A stretch of DNA of 64,000 bases, from contig CM043942.1 of NCBI GenBank assembly GCA_014529385.2, positions 26,104,469-26,168,468 of the forward strand, in the 5' to 3' direction. Both the position numbers and the translations under genes were made by a program. The notes below the pieces were generated by a model. That model was not told the DNA's origin. It did no database searches and worked only from the letters and a program-made list of their open reading frames with translations. The stretch comes from Adiantum capillus-veneris (Eukaryota > Streptophyta > Polypodiopsida > Polypodiales > Pteridaceae). This document shows, in pieces, positions 1-14,416 of the stretch (its first letter is position 1; every line of letters starts with the position of its first letter).

Positions 1-707
1 TTTAAATATTTATATAACCTCATTAAAAGTAACCAATTTTGCGTACGAAATAGAGAAAGGAAATTAGTAAGTGAATTTATCTAATTACCAAATAAATACC
101 TGAGGTCCAAAATCACTATTGAAGAGTGGAAAAATTACCTCAGCATAAATGGTTAGTATAACAAATTACTATCATCAAAATTCTGCCTAAATTAGACCAT
201 AAGTATAGGAGGGAAAGGTTATAAATCAAATTTATGAAAATTCGTAAAGATAGAACATATCCAATTACATTTAGGGTGAGTAATCCATTAGCCAATAGAA
301 ATTTATAATTTACTAAGGCTAAAATAGAATATAGACTAAGGATAAACCTAGTTAAAGGGCTTCCCAAATTAAATGGTAATAATGGGAAATTACTTATCGT
401 ATAAAGAAGTTACAAATGGAATATCTCATCAAATTAACTATCAAGTTACTCCAAAAATCCTTATTTTTGGGTAAAAAAGGAAAAAAGAAGATTATTCAAT
501 TAAACTTCTAATCGATTAAGTCTTTTTATAAGGCTGTCGACATGGCTCCAAAGATAACCAGGAGACATCCTCTTACCTAGGAAGAGGATGTTAGCAACAA
601 AAGAAATGAAACTACTAATGACCATGAGGCTGTGCCTAGCCAAAGGCCGACGGAGGAAAGTCTGCGGGCTCCGTGTGAGGTCCCCACCCCGTCGTCTCAA
701 ACGGCGG

Positions 708-738
708 ATCTAGTGGTAAACCTGGTGGCCACTAGATC
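708..738. repeat. short inverted repeat (10-bp arms)
   Basis: GATCTAGTGG at 708-717 faces its exact reverse complement CCACTAGATC at 729-738 with an 11-nt spacer. It could form a hairpin, but nothing links it to a gene. Confidence 0.5.
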
Positions 739-1376
739 TATAGAGGAAGCAAACAAAGTGGTTCAGGGTTCATCTAGCAGACGATCTCTCATCACAAAGT
801 GAATCGAGTTCGAGCCTGCTACCAACGAGATCTAGCTCCACCTCACAGGGGAAGCGTACTTAACTTATCTAGCGATCCTAAGACCCACCTTCCAAGAGGA
901 GTGAAATCTCGAGTGCCTTTTTTCCCATGTTTCAGAGGCACGTACACTTGAGACTTCGCCGCTCTAGGGGCAATGAGAAATACTAGTGTCGATTTAAAAA
1001 CTATGGGGACAGAGAGTTCCCGACCAATTGGGACCACCCTTCTCATAGGCATTGGCAACCTGAGCCAAGCCCCCACTTTCCACCCCCGCACTCACACTTC
1101 CTTGTGTGTCCTAATTACTGCCACAATGGTTGTTCAACATATAAGTTCCTTGATTAGATTCCGATTCACAGGTTCGTTAAGACAGCCCTTCAATCAGTAT
1201 GGCAATGCGGCACCAAGACAGAGTTCTAGTAAAAATTCTACTCAAACTTATTCATTAAAATTTCAATGTTCTGGAGGTACAACATCCCCTCTCCAGCGAG
1301 AGTTTACTCCTCCCATTGTCGCCTAGTTGCCCATACAACTAGGTATGTCCACCGCATAGAAAGCACAACATGGACA

Positions 1377-1432
1377 TTCCCACCGCTTAACCAGCAGGCG
1401 TGGCTTCCCACCGCTTAACCAGCAGACATGGA
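1377..1432. repeat. 28-bp tandem duplication
   Basis: Two adjacent 28-bp units start TTCCCACCGCTTAACCAGCAG at 1377 and 1405. They agree over the first 21 bases and differ slightly at the end. Short tandem duplications of this kind recur across the window. Confidence 0.75.
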
Positions 1433-1696
1433 TTCAAGAGTCCTTAACCAGGAACTCTGCCCCTTGTGATCAAGAGGGGGTTCAAGACTAGTTCAACATT
1501 GGAAATAGAATGAACAGGCCGAGCTAAATTTTCCCTAGCAGACATTCTTTCCTATTGCAAACAGTATATCCATCAACCATTCTTTCCTTCTTAAACTTTA
1601 ATATACAATTGAATTCAAATGTCGAGGTTTTCGTTGGATTTATCCAACATGTTTAGGGATATGTCATTTCCTAGCTAAACGTGTGCAATTTTTAAA

Positions 1697-1867
1697 TTAA
1701 ACAACTTGAATAAAATTGTGACCTACCTCTTCCATTTCTTTGTCGATGGCCCGTGAGATGGCATGTGCTTGCTCATCCATGGGAGCTTTTCCTTTCCCAT
1801 TCACATTGCTCATTCCCGTCTCGCGGTTGTGGGCACCACCAAAGCGAGTTCTCTTAACCGGGGCCAT
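1697..1867 (-). CDS. small 56-codon ORF of unknown function, possibly a first exon
   Basis: An ATG at 1867-1865 opens a 56-aa frame. It starts MAPVKRTRFGG (basic, nuclear-localisation-like) and continues with a hydrophilic stretch ending near DKEMEEV before a TAA at 1699-1697. The codons for EMEE are followed directly by GTAGGT, a good plant 5' splice-site consensus, so the frame could be a first exon. A TATAAAA-like string sits immediately upstream, too close to be a promoter for this start. I do not recognise the family. N-termini like this are common in plant transposon proteins, but that is only an impression. No downstream exon was identified, and the frame is short enough to be chance. 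Confidence 0.25.
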   Translation of the reverse strand: MAPVKRTRFGGAHNRETGMSNVNGKGKAPMDEQAHAISRAIDKEMEEVGHNFIQVV

Positions 1868-1869
1868 TT

Positions 1870-2700
1870 TATACTAACTACTTTAAATGATAAACTTGAA
1901 GAAAAGAGCTAATGTCCGAGAGCATCATAACAACCCAAATGATAAATTAGAATCATTGAACAATCCCCCTTATACGAGAGGGTTAGATTTTTCCTTCGAG
2001 ACCTAGTAATTTTATGGATAATACTTTACTTGTCCTATGGGAACTGGCTCTAAAGTTAATCACTTGGCTTAGATGATCAAGAATTTCAGAATTTTACTAA
2101 TTAAATTTCAAGAGAGATGAAGTAAGCAAGCTTGATCACTTTCTTAGTGTAATTTGAAGATGCAGAATTACCACATGCATATGTGATAGAAAATTCTCCT
2201 CTTATTGGCCTAATGACGGATTAATTTTTACCTTAATCACATCTTAATGTGAGAGAATCTTTTTGAATCTAATTAGTTACATTACTATTGAATGGTAAAA
2301 GGGTGAATTTCATCAAACCTACATTATTACCTACTGACAATTTATTAACTATGCTGCCTAGAGAGAGAATCTTCTTCTAATCATGTATTAATCATAGATT
2401 AAGAATGATGAATGGCTGCATAAATTAGCTAATTAGATGATGATTATGTAATGGAATATAGCTATGTAAATTAGAGAGCAACTATTGGGAATTATAGCTA
2501 GGATTAAGCATTGTAGACGAGGAATTTGGAGAATAATGAAGAGAATTAAAAGGAGCAGGAATTAAACCATGATTACCGTGATTAGGGGATGAGAATCCTC
2601 TTGATTTTCTGATCCAAATGAATCCTCAAGATGAGAATTTTGGCAGCACCTCCCTTCTTGCTTCTCCTTCAAAAACTGTGTGTGTACCGGCAGCACCTCC
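1870..2700. other. AT-rich spacer, nothing recognised
   Basis: Stop-rich AT-rich DNA with no domain-like translation and no repeats that I could see. Confidence 0.5.
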
Positions 2701-2705
2701 CCAAG

Positions 2706-2707
<2 letters not shown>

Positions 2708-2781
<74 letters not shown>

Positions 2782-2797
2782 TGGGTGTGTGTGTGAG

Positions 2798-2840
<43 letters not shown>

Positions 2841-2856
2841 TGGGTGTGTGTGTGAG

Positions 2857-2911
<55 letters not shown>
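2708..2911. repeat. compound (TG)n microsatellite with an internal minisatellite
   Basis: About 72 bp of pure TG is followed by two copies of a TATTGGGTGTGTGTGTGAGCA interruption (from about 2779 and 2838), each followed by more TG, ending near 2911. The interruption was evidently duplicated together with its flanking TG tract. Open frames here (poly-Cys-Val, poly-Thr-His) are artefacts of the repeat. Confidence 0.95.
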
Positions 2912-5517
<2,606 letters not shown>

Positions 5518-6010
5518 ATGTCTTGTGGTATCGAATACAAACATACCTTTCAAGTAGAGGATTTTTTTACTAATAATAACTACGATGTTATTCTAGGAAG
5601 TCCATTCATGCATGAGTTAAAGATCTTCAAGATTGGGGAAATGATTATATCTACTTACGTCACTTGGATACCACAACACGAATCAACTTCAGAGACCACA
5701 ACTATAGAGAAGTAATAAAAACACCATTGAAGAACTTTGATTCTGCAACTACTACAAAATTTGAAATACCTGCTTGGTTGAACTCAAAAACTCATATGTG
5801 GATGTTTGGAGCTTTGGATTGCGATAGTTCTGTCAAGATGAAAACAAGAAAGAAAGATCATTTGACGACCCGAAATATATACCTGAACCTTTTCCTAATT
5901 AGAGAAAGGAGCCCTTATAATGGACTTAGATCTTCGGCTCATTAGATGTGTGTGTCAACAAGATCATGCCCACCTAAATTTGTGATGAGAATGGCTTAGA
6001 CTTAGTTCAT
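5518..6010 (+). pseudogene. end of retropepsin PR1 and linker (remnant)
   Basis: The frame starting at 5518 reads SCGIEYKHTF, then NNNYDVILGSPFMHELK. This matches the C-terminal half of a retropepsin (the ILGxPFM block), paralleling 51.4-51.1 kb of the giant element (GIEYEHTF, NNYEIILGRPFM). A frameshift near 5690 moves the match to another frame (TTTRINFRDHNY, then FDSATTTKFEIPAWL), again as in the giant element. The active-site Asp region is not present, so the catalytic half is lost or lies upstream beyond recognition. Confidence 0.75.
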
Positions 6011-6720
6011 ACATGCGTGATTAGAGTAAATCCAAGAGGGAGACACCGACAGAGATCTTACCAAAAAAAGTGATTCAAACCATGCTTTGGAGCAAAATGA
6101 AGAATCATGTGATGAATGTTATCGTGACAATTGTGAAACTTAAGAGTACAAGGAGCTTAGCACAAATGACGAGAAATCAAAAGATCGTGAAAGTGATCAT
6201 GAAACAAAAATGAAAAATTTCTATGATTTTCCAAAGCAAAGAATCAGGAGACAACAACTCTATAGAAACGGACACTCAACCAAAGGAATGAGAAGTAATC
6301 CAATGTCACATATTGAGGGGAGACAATCGTACTTGAGACTAGTGGGAGCATTGCACAAAGGATAAGGTAATAGGTAGAACAATAACACTTTCTCAGCCAA
6401 ACAAACCAAAACAAAAGAAAATACAATCAACAAAATAGTCAAATTGTAAATTGAAAGCAGGGGATGTTGTGCATGAACCTAGATGGACCAAGGTTGAACA
6501 GAAAAATAAATACAGCAAGCTAAAGTGAACCATGAAAGAGGTGTGGACAACAGAAAGGAGAGCAATAAAGAATCAAAAAAATATGGAATAAGTGTTCCTT
6601 CACATTACAAAAAGTATACTATTCGCAGTCAATGAGGAAAACTTTGAACCAGGAAAGCTGTACGATGGACCTGAGGATGTAAAAAAGATAAACCTAGTGG
6701 AACTAGGAGAGGAGCCTAAA

Positions 6721-6774
6721 CCTGCCTACATTGCTACAGATCTAGCACCTGCCTACATTGCTACAGATCTAGCA
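6721..6774 (+). repeat. exact 27-bp tandem duplication in the pre-RT linker
   Basis: 6721-6747 and 6748-6774 are identical and encode PAYIATDLA twice in frame. The giant element has a single PAYVATDLS at the same place, so the duplication is specific to this copy. Confidence 0.95.
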
Positions 6775-7622
6775 CCAGACGAAGAGAAGTTGTTTATTCA
6801 AACACTCAAAGAATATAAGGACGTGTTTGCTTGGTCCTATAAGGACTTAAAAGGGGTTGATTCAACCATCTATTAGCATACAATTCCTTTAAGCGTGATG
6901 CTAAATCTAGCAAACAACACCCTTACATGTATAACAAAACATTTGCCAAGAAAATTAAAGAGAAAATTGACAAATTCAAAGAAGTGAAGTTCATTTATGA
7001 AATTGAACACACGGATTGGGTATCCCAATTGTGGTGTGTCAACCTTAAAAAAAGTGAACACACCTACTATTCGCGACAATTATCGTCTACCCATCACTGA
7101 TCATGTCTTGGAAAGAGTAGCATGAAAACAAGCTAATAGCTTTTTGGATGGATTTTTAGGTTATAATCAATTGTTGATTAAACTAGGAGATCAGCACAAA
7201 CAATCTTTTGCGACTGTGTGGGACATTTTCTCTACCGGGTAATGCCTTTTGGGTTGATAAACGCACCTACCACCTTTCAAAGACTTATGGATCATGCCTT
7301 CAAAGAATACTTGTGTATCTTTTTAGAATCTATATGGATGACTTGTGAGTACACTCAATATTACACAAGAACCATATAGAGCATCTAAGGAAAGTCTTTG
7401 AGAAGTGTCGTACCTACTGGCTTTGCCTGAATCTAGGAAAAAAAATCATGGATAGACAAGGCAAGATCCTAGGGCACATTGTGTCAACAAACGGAATATC
7501 CACTAACAATGAAAAAATCAAGGTGATTGTGGATATTCAATGACCTAAAACAGTGAAAGAGGTTCAATCGTTTATGGGACATTGTGGATCAAAAGTTCAT
7601 CTACATGTATGCTTCTATAGCT

Positions 7623-7668
7623 AAGCCTCTCTACGGGTTGATTGTAAGCCTCTCTACGAGTTGATCGT
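7623..7668 (+). repeat. 23-bp tandem duplication in the RT remnant
   Basis: Units starting AAGCCTCTCTACG at 7623 and 7646 differ at two positions. The 23-bp length shifts the frame. Confidence 0.85.
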
Positions 7669-8739
7669 AACCTTTGACGGGACGGAAGACTATGAGAGAT
7701 CATTTTAGAAGTTGAAACACGCTTTATTATCAGCACCGATCCTCAAAGCTCCAAATTGGAATAAAATATTTCATGTTTATGTAGAAAAATCTACATTTTC
7801 TATTGGATGTATCCTAGCACAATCTGGTGAAGTAGCTATAGATTTTTCCATCTGCTATGCTAGCCATCAACCTAATGTCAAGTGAAACTACACAACAATA
7901 GAAAGAGAAGGATTGGGCATGGTTTACGCTGTGAAGAAATAGCCAACCAATTCATTTTCTTTGTTGATCATCAAGCATTTTTGTATTTAGTCAACAAACC
8001 ATGCAATATGGATCGAATAGTGAGATGGTTTATCAACTTTCTAGAATTTGATTTCACAGTTGTGGTTAAAAAAGTGACAAATCATCAATGAGAAGATCAC
8101 CTATCAAGATTGCTAAACAGAGAAACCCAGACGCGGTTGAAGATGATTTGCCAGATGCATATCTCTTTAACCTAGAAATGATACCAAGATGGAGTGAGAG
8201 CTTAATTCCACTCTTGTCTCTAGGACAGTTGGTTCTAGATCAGAAAAAAATAGCTGGTGAATGCTTAGTTGATTAAAGAATCCCTTTTCAATTTCTTATT
8301 GGTCGATTATATCATAGGGTGTTGGACAACGTGTTGTAGTTGTACATTGAGGCATCTGACATCCCCTTGTATCTAGAAGAGCACATGTCACTATGGACTT
8401 CATACATCATGGGAAGATTAAACATATCAAAATTTGCTAAGAATGGGTTTTTTTGACCTAGGATGAAACATGATGCACACATGTGTATTAAGAAGTGTAG
8501 TTCATGTACAAACAACAAACCACAACAGTATGCTACACTATACCACATGATCCTGCCACCACATTGAAGAAAGTATATTGTGGGCTGTTTGAGCCACGTT
8601 TCTTTCCTTGATAACACGTCTAAGACAAGAATGAAGAACTATAATTGAAGCACAGTCATACAAATTGATTGGCCACCATTTGTATAAGTGTAGAAAGATA
8701 ATCAACTTCGACTTTGTGCATCGAAAAATGAGTACATAT

Positions 8740-9800
8740 CGATCTTGCAAGAAGCACATGCTGCGAAAGAAAAAGGTCATTTTTTAGCAGAAAAAATGGC
8801 TAAAATTATAATGTTTACCAGAATTTGGTGGCCTACACTATTCATGGATGCTGACACATTTGTGAAACAATGTGATTAATGTCAAAGAACAAAAGTCCCA
8901 ATCAAGAAGGACAAATTGCTGATGAGACCCATGATAGGAGCACGCGTGTTTGCCAAATGGGGTCTAAACTTTGTGGGCCCCATAGGACTTCCGGCTTATA
9001 GCACTCATGTGGAATATATCATTGTAGCCACATACTACTTGACTAAGTGGGTTGAAACTAAAGCTACACAAAAAAATGATGCCCAAACTATTACACAAGT
9101 CTTACATGAACATGTACTTACAAGGTATGGCTTTCCCATAGAATTTGTTAGTGATATAAGAACTCATTTTGTTAATGAAGTCATTGAATATTTTCTTGAT
9201 GAGTTCATGGTTATACATATCAAAAATCAGCCCCTTATCATTGACAAGCTAATGTCAGGTTGAAAGCACCAACAAAGTCGTGCACATTACTTACTAAGAT
9301 TGTGAATGACAATAGTTTTGATTGCGATCAAAGGTTGCACTCTGCTTTTTGGGCTTATAGAGTTGTATATAAGACGATATTGGGAAACACACCATACAAC
9401 ATGGTGTTTTGACTTAATGCCATATTACCTATAGAGTTTCTCATCCTTACATTGCAAATAGCCAAAGAACTTGAATGGACTGGACATGAATGCTCTGATC
9501 GTTTGGATGAACTAGAAAAGTTGGAAAAATTTGACTAAAGTTTGTAGTCGCAATTTATGCCAAGAAAAGATGCATGAAGGAGTTTCATGTGACAAACATG
9601 TGAAATCCAAGGACTTTGCACCGGGTTATCATATGCTTGTCTATACTCTTAAGCAAAAAATCAAAAATCAAAAAAGCACATAATGGGACCCTCTGTGATT
9701 CATTCAACATCACCAAGTGGGGCCATTAAGCTCGATACATTAGATGGATAGGAAATGCCAAATTGGTTAAGTGGACTAAAGAAATATCACACGTAGCTTA
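8740..9800 (+). pseudogene. integrase (remnant): zinc-binding, DDE core, GPY/F-like end
   Basis: The zinc-binding module reads HAAKEKGHF...WWPTLF...CD*CQRTK around 8756-8890. It keeps the second histidine that the giant element has lost, but has a stop inside the Cys pair. The core (8916-9263) reads AKWGLNFVGPIG (the first catalytic Asp of the D-D-E triad replaced by Asn), FVSDIRTHF (second Asp kept) and then a disrupted stretch where the Glu motif should be. The C-terminus (about 9640-9800) keeps GP..I....SGAIKLDTLDG and EMPNWLSGLKKYH. This is the same GPY/F-type end as in the giant element, with no chromodomain. Confidence 0.8.
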
Positions 9801-10330
9801 CACAAGAATTTCTTGAGAGAGCACATGCAAATAAATACAAGAAGGAGATGCATAAACTCAATATTAAACAGGCACAACAAGAAGCAAAAGAAAGGGCAGC
9901 TAAGAGGAAACACAAGGTTATTTAGATCACCAGTAGGGAGGAAGATATTGATAACGTGGACCCATACATTGCTGTAAATCTAGGATCTAAAATGTTATCT
10001 ACTCATGCACTGATCAACTCCGACACTCAAACAAACACAATCAGTAGGAATCTTCACAAGCACATGCTAGAATTAAAATGACAAACCCTGCAAAGATCAT
10101 TTACAGGATTCAATGGAACTATCAGTATTGCTACCGATTTGTTGAGCTCATAATACTCATCAACAGATATGAAAGCCCTCACAAATGTTTTGTACTCCCA
10201 CCCAATGCATCTTGTAATCAACTGATAATGGGAACACCATGGTAGCGGAGATATAATGCTCATATCCAATGGCTCACCAACTTGGTGCATGTCAAAACCA
10301 GAACTCAAGTCTTCTATGTTGATTTTGCAA
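9800..10330 (+). pseudogene. second retropepsin-like domain (PR2), remnant, downstream of integrase
   Basis: After the integrase C-terminus the frame runs DNVDPYIAVNLGSK and then THALINSDTQTNTIS. The position and pattern match PYIKAYAGTNK and YALLDTGAKMSVIS of the giant element. Here the D-T/S-G triad is eroded to N-S-D. Further on, VHVKTRTQVFYVDFAT parallels SWMKANRIFIDLDT, the usual C-terminal WL...vdf segment of a retropepsin. Stops and frameshifts separate the blocks. The remnant shows that PR2 is an old family trait, not an accident of one copy. Confidence 0.6.
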
Positions 10331-10800
10331 CCAAGGCAGATAATAACAAAGACAAAAATGCAACTAAGGAGATACTAAAAAACGAGAATCAACAACATAC
10401 ACAGAAGACTCCATACGTGATGATCGAAGAAAAATTTGAAGGGACTGCTCCCAAGCAAGTCACACAGACACAATCACCTATAATTTCAATCAACATCCCA
10501 AACACTCCTAATTCATGGACACATTGTAAAACAAAGAAAATGTGGGTACCTAAAGTACCAGCTGGACAAGTACAATCAATGCCAAACTCAACAGACCCTA
10601 TATGCAAACTTTGGATACCAAAAGGAACCCCACAATTTTTCAAAGAATTTCATAGTGGCAAATGCCACGAATACAACAAAACACAAAAAGGTGGATACCA
10701 AAGCTCAAAGAAAAGCAGTAACTACAAAGATTGGCATGGGCTCCAAAGAAATAAAACCAACCAATACAACCAACCCAGCCAAAGAAATCACAACTCATGA
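10282..10800 (+). pseudogene. Gln/Asn/Lys-rich tail following PR2
   Basis: A 172-codon open frame that is hydrophilic, rich in Q, N, K, T and S, with two short aromatic motifs (KKMWVPK and KLWIPK). The giant element has a similarly basic tail after PR2 with a VWVRRIEPN motif. I do not recognise a domain. It was probably the C-terminal extension of the Pol polyprotein, perhaps nucleic-acid binding, but that is inference. Confidence 0.45.
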
Positions 10801-11108
10801 ACGGAGAATCGCGGCTGCTACTTCAATCACAACCTCAAAACTTCAACCGACAACCACTTTTGACAATTTTCCAAACAAGCTATCGAACTACAATGCCTAC
10901 TACATGGTACAAGATCATTGATAAACCTCGCCATTCAGTGCCCTTAAGCAGTTTTCTTAAGACCCACCTCTTGTACAGCATCAATTTTCTATGCATTGAC
11001 TGAGTATGCATACGTAAGGCCCCTTACACGGCCTTGCATCAAGAACCATTTTATGGCCATCCATAGCACACCCTCAATGATATCATCATCTAGGAGGACT
11101 CAGACTAA

Positions 11109-11143
11109 GAGCGGGGGAGGCATTTTGAAGCATTCCAAATGCG
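11109..11143 (+). promoter_or_regulatory. polypurine-tract-like block conserved with the giant element
   Basis: AGAGCGGGGGAGG is followed shortly by GCATTCCAAATGCG, which contains the self-complementary arms GCATT/AATGC. The giant element has GGAGGGGGGAGGCATTCC then AAATGCG in the same place, just 3' of PR2 (45439-45465, - strand). Conservation in non-coding DNA of two diverged copies suggests a cis-acting site, most simply a polypurine tract priming plus-strand synthesis. Confidence 0.6.
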
Positions 11144-11481
11144 TTAGGAAGAAAAAGGGCATTGTTTTTTTGTTTTTTGAAATCAAATTTGTGTTTGATT
11201 TTTTTTTTCTTTTGCCAAAATTGTTGATTTGTGCTCTAAAAGTGAGGAGACTCAAGAGTAAGGGACAATTGTTAAAAAGGATCCCTTGGGTGTGTCTAAA
11301 TATGCAAATAATAAGACTTTTTCTAAAATTTAATAATAAGAAGTGGCCTATTCTGCTCAAAATTTACAAAAAAAGATATGATTTGTTGGAAATGATATTT
11401 TTTATTTTTCTAGCTAGTTTTAAGATTTTTTGGGTCAAGCTTGCTATTTTTCCTTATTTTTTCTCTCTTTTTATTGATTTT

Positions 11482-12820
11482 TTAACACTAGGTTGGTAAT
11501 GGGACACTTTTATGTCCTGGGACACTTTTATGTCCTGTTAAGTGACCATTTTCCTTGAATTATGTCAAGAGTTTCAAAATGGATTTTCAGGTGCTATATG
11601 TCTAGAAAGTTGTCTCATGAGCTGAAAAAAACTCGACATTTTTTTGGAATATCAACTCTATCTTTAACCTTGTCCTTGCACAACATTTCACAACCTAAAC
11701 TGTGTGAAAAAACGAGTCATGTTTTTGGCTTTTTTCAACTTTTTGCAACTATACCACTCTAGAATTCATGTTTGTGAGGTCTATAATGCTAGAGAACTAT
11801 CTTTAGTAGTCCTCAACATGTCCTGATGCTTCTAGGGAGAAATAAATGTTGTAAGTTATGACCAAATTACAAAAATTGTCAAATCCTGTTTTTTAGCCAA
11901 TTTTAGCTCTTCTATGATTTTTTTGGTGGCTTTCATGATATCCAAATGCAGTTTTGATTTTCTATGTTGCATATTGTAACATAAAGCTAATATTCCTTGA
12001 GTTTTGGGACACCTAATACCCTATTTTTCATAGTAGACAACGATGGTTCATTTTTTCAATTATAGAAGAAAACGAAACATTCTAGTATATCAAGTATAGA
12101 TTTTTCAATATTGTTAGTTTCTTGTGACAACTACATGCATTTTGTAGGTAGTAACCATATCTAGTCATAAGGATCAAATTTGGCTAGATATTGAATAGTT
12201 TCTATGGGATTCTACAATTCATAATGTTGAACCCAGTTTTTTCATGTTTGCTGTATTTAGCACTTCATCTTTGTCCCCAAGATTCCCCTTGGTAAGAGAT
12301 GTATTATTCTTTTGACATGCTCCATGGCTCCTTATAAACCTAAAGGACAATAGCGAACTAAGAAAACATGCATATATTATTTGTATTGAGCGTGGCTATA
12401 GAAACTTTGATGATAGGTTTGCAGAATAGTAAAAATCCAACTTTTTTACCTATTTCTTTTGGCAAAACAAAAAATAGTGAGTGAGAAGCAATCATATGTT
12501 CTAATCACCAACCCATTGAAGTTAACTAGGGAATTTATCTCAAGTCCTACAAAAATCCCTAATCTTATTTTTATGCAACAAAACGTAAGAAATGATTGTT
12601 TTGATGAAAATGTAATGGTCCATCAACTTTGGAGGCTTGGTGTGACCAAAAGATGAGAAATTTTACAAGTTTCTTATTTTTTCCATGTGTAGTAGGCTTT
12701 GAACTATAACCTCATGAAAGGATTTTACAAAATGAGTGGATCTACTATGGTTTTGGAGGTTTTTTTCAAAACCCTGAAAGGACACTTTTATGTCCTGTTA
12801 GGTTACCAACCTAGTGTTAA
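11482..12820. mobile_element. non-autonomous DNA transposon, 1,339 bp, 18-bp terminal inverted repeat
   Basis: TTAACACTAGGTTGGTAA at 11482-11499 is matched exactly by its reverse complement at 12803-12820. A near-palindromic motif, GGACACTTTTATGTCCTG, occurs twice in tandem just inside the left end (about 11502-11537) and once just inside the right end (about 12780-12797), as subterminal repeats. The interior is AT-rich with no transposase-like frame. If the outer TTAA is counted as the target duplication the inverted repeat starts CACTAGG, giving CACTA-like ends with a piggyBac-like TTAA site; a TA duplication with ACACTAGG ends fits equally well. I leave the superfamily open. Confidence 0.8.
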
Positions 12821-13158
12821 GCAATAAATGGAAGCAAAAGCAAAGAAATTACCAAAAGATCTAGACACAAGTACATGGATTCAAGGAAGAAACAAAAATT
12901 TACATAAGTCAATTCAGAAAAATAACGCGCAAGTTTTGGGCAAAATCAAAAAAGTTGACGTTTTTAAGCTACAGTCACGTGATTAGACAAATTGGACACA
13001 CAGAGGCCATATGGTGTCCGAATCCAAAAAAGAATTGACACAGTGGTCAACGAACAAGTGAGGTAGGAATAACTAGGAGATGGGAAAAAGAATTGACCCG
13101 GGAGCTTGGGGTATATATAAATGGAGCCCCTTTAGTTTCTCATTTTTAGTGTTAAGTT

Positions 13159-13160
<2 letters not shown>

Positions 13161-13249
<89 letters not shown>
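13161..13249. repeat. (TG)n(GA)n compound microsatellite
   Basis: About 55 bp of TG passes directly into about 34 bp of GA. Confidence 0.97.
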
Positions 13250-13250
<1 letters not shown>

Positions 13251-14313
13251 GCCCTGCATGCTTCAAGTCTCGACGCCAGACATGAGAGGTATGTTCCCTA
13301 CCTAGTACACTGCAGTTTGACACTGCTGCATGTCAATCTAACGAGGGAAAATAGTGGTCCGTGACCCAAACCCAAAAGCGACTACTACGCTGAGACAGAA
13401 TCACCGTTTTCTTAAAAAATCAACAGGGTCCATTTTGAGTAGGCTAACACTCCCTTAGCTTCAAAATGCAATTTGGGCATGCAAGAAAAACCTATAGTAG
13501 AAAATCGTGTTTTTTGCAAGTCATCAAAATCAATTCAAACCAACAACTTTGGGACATGAAATCAAACAGCTTTTGTAAAGAAACTTCCACAAAAGAAGTG
13601 ATTTTCAGAGTTTCACACTGAAAAATCTTGTTTAACTCAAAAATCACCAAAATCAATGCAAGGCAGTAGGGAAATGGTAAAAGGGGGTGAGAACTCACCA
13701 AAAGCTTTAGGAGACTATTTATAAGCAATGGGGAAGGGTGCCTTGCACTACACAAATCCGAGGAATGGGGTGTTACAGTTGGAAGGTCCTTCTGGAAGAC
13801 ACAAAGGCCCTCTGGTCCATGTGATATGGAGTTCAATACTAAACCATCATAGAAATGTTTGAAATAAGTGTATAAAGGTGTAGGAATCAATTCTTGATTG
13901 AAAAAGTTAATTTATATGTTTGGTGGTGCAAAAATTGTAATTTTTGCATACTGTTTTGACCTAGGTGAAGTTGACACTTGCACACTTGGCCCCATGTCCA
14001 ACCAAGGATAAAATGCATTGTTGAAGGAGGTTTTGTAATAAGGAGAATTTGAGATGCTTTATGACACACATTTTCCTTGCACAAACCCTAAATCTAAAGC
14101 CCAACCAATGGAAGAGATCCCAAAAGCAAGGCCTTCACATCAGCTAGCTTATAAACACTAGAGAGGAAGCAGAGCATGATTTTCACAAAGTTCAGAAGAC
14201 AAATGCACATTGTGATGCACAAATCTTGATTTTTGCACTAGCATAGCCATGGTTCAACCAACGGTGGAATTTAAAGTAGTATAAATAACACCCCAGGTCC
14301 TTATAAACCATTT
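13250..14313. other. intergenic DNA, no gene recognised
   Basis: Open frames of 65-132 codons on the - strand show no known motif and no start or context support. Confidence 0.45.
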
Positions 14314-14371
14314 CAAGGTTGTCAAGTGGCTTGACATGTGTCCTATATGCCTCTTGTATAAAGGGCTTGCC

Positions 14372-14416
<45 letters not shown>

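Larger units (their letters stand above)
1..1690. other. AT-rich intergenic DNA, no gene recognised
   Basis: No reading frame here resembles a known family; the short open frames of 60-117 codons have no recognisable motifs and overlap one another. The only structured pieces are a short inverted repeat at 708-738 and a 28-bp tandem repeat at 1377-1432, listed separately. Confidence 0.5.
6592..8275 (+). pseudogene. reverse transcriptase-RNase H region (remnant)
   Basis: The pre-RT linker (6592-6876) ends DVFAWSYKDLKGVD, shared with the giant element. RT follows through several frameshifts: an MPFG.INAPTTFQRLM block near 7240-7290, the catalytic YMDD near 7331-7342 with a stop just after it, and an ILGHIVSTNGIS block near 7470. 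RNase H (about 7690-8100) keeps FFVDHQAFLYLVNKPCN and an RWFINFLEFDFTVVVKK segment. Two in-frame-looking internal duplications (27 bp at 6721, 23 bp at 7623) lie inside. The region cannot encode an enzyme. Confidence 0.85.
5518..11145 (+). mobile_element. decayed Ty3/gypsy retrotransposon, Ogre/Tat/Athila-like, same family as the giant element at 38.4-58.1 kb
   Basis: Translating the + strand through many stops and frameshifts gives, in order: the end of the first protease, the pre-RT linker, RT, RNase H, the integrase zinc-binding region and core, the GPY/F C-terminus, a second protease-like segment, a Gln/Asn-rich tail and a polypurine block. Each section lines up with the - strand giant element in the same order. 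No LTR was identified on either side and gag is missing, so the true ends are unknown. Lesions in nearly every domain imply an old, dead copy. Its value is comparative: whatever is shared with the giant element predates both copies. Confidence 0.85.

Noticed and set aside
700-820. Possible tRNA gene (TAGTGGTAAACC near 711, GAGTTCGAGCC near 807)
   Set aside because: The boxes are about 95 bp apart and the intervening sequence does not fold as a tRNA.
10996-11499. 167-codon + strand frame after the old retroelement
   Set aside because: It crosses the polypurine block and runs into AT-rich DNA and the TIR element; the composition (Phe/Leu/Lys from T- and A-rich tracts) indicates chance.
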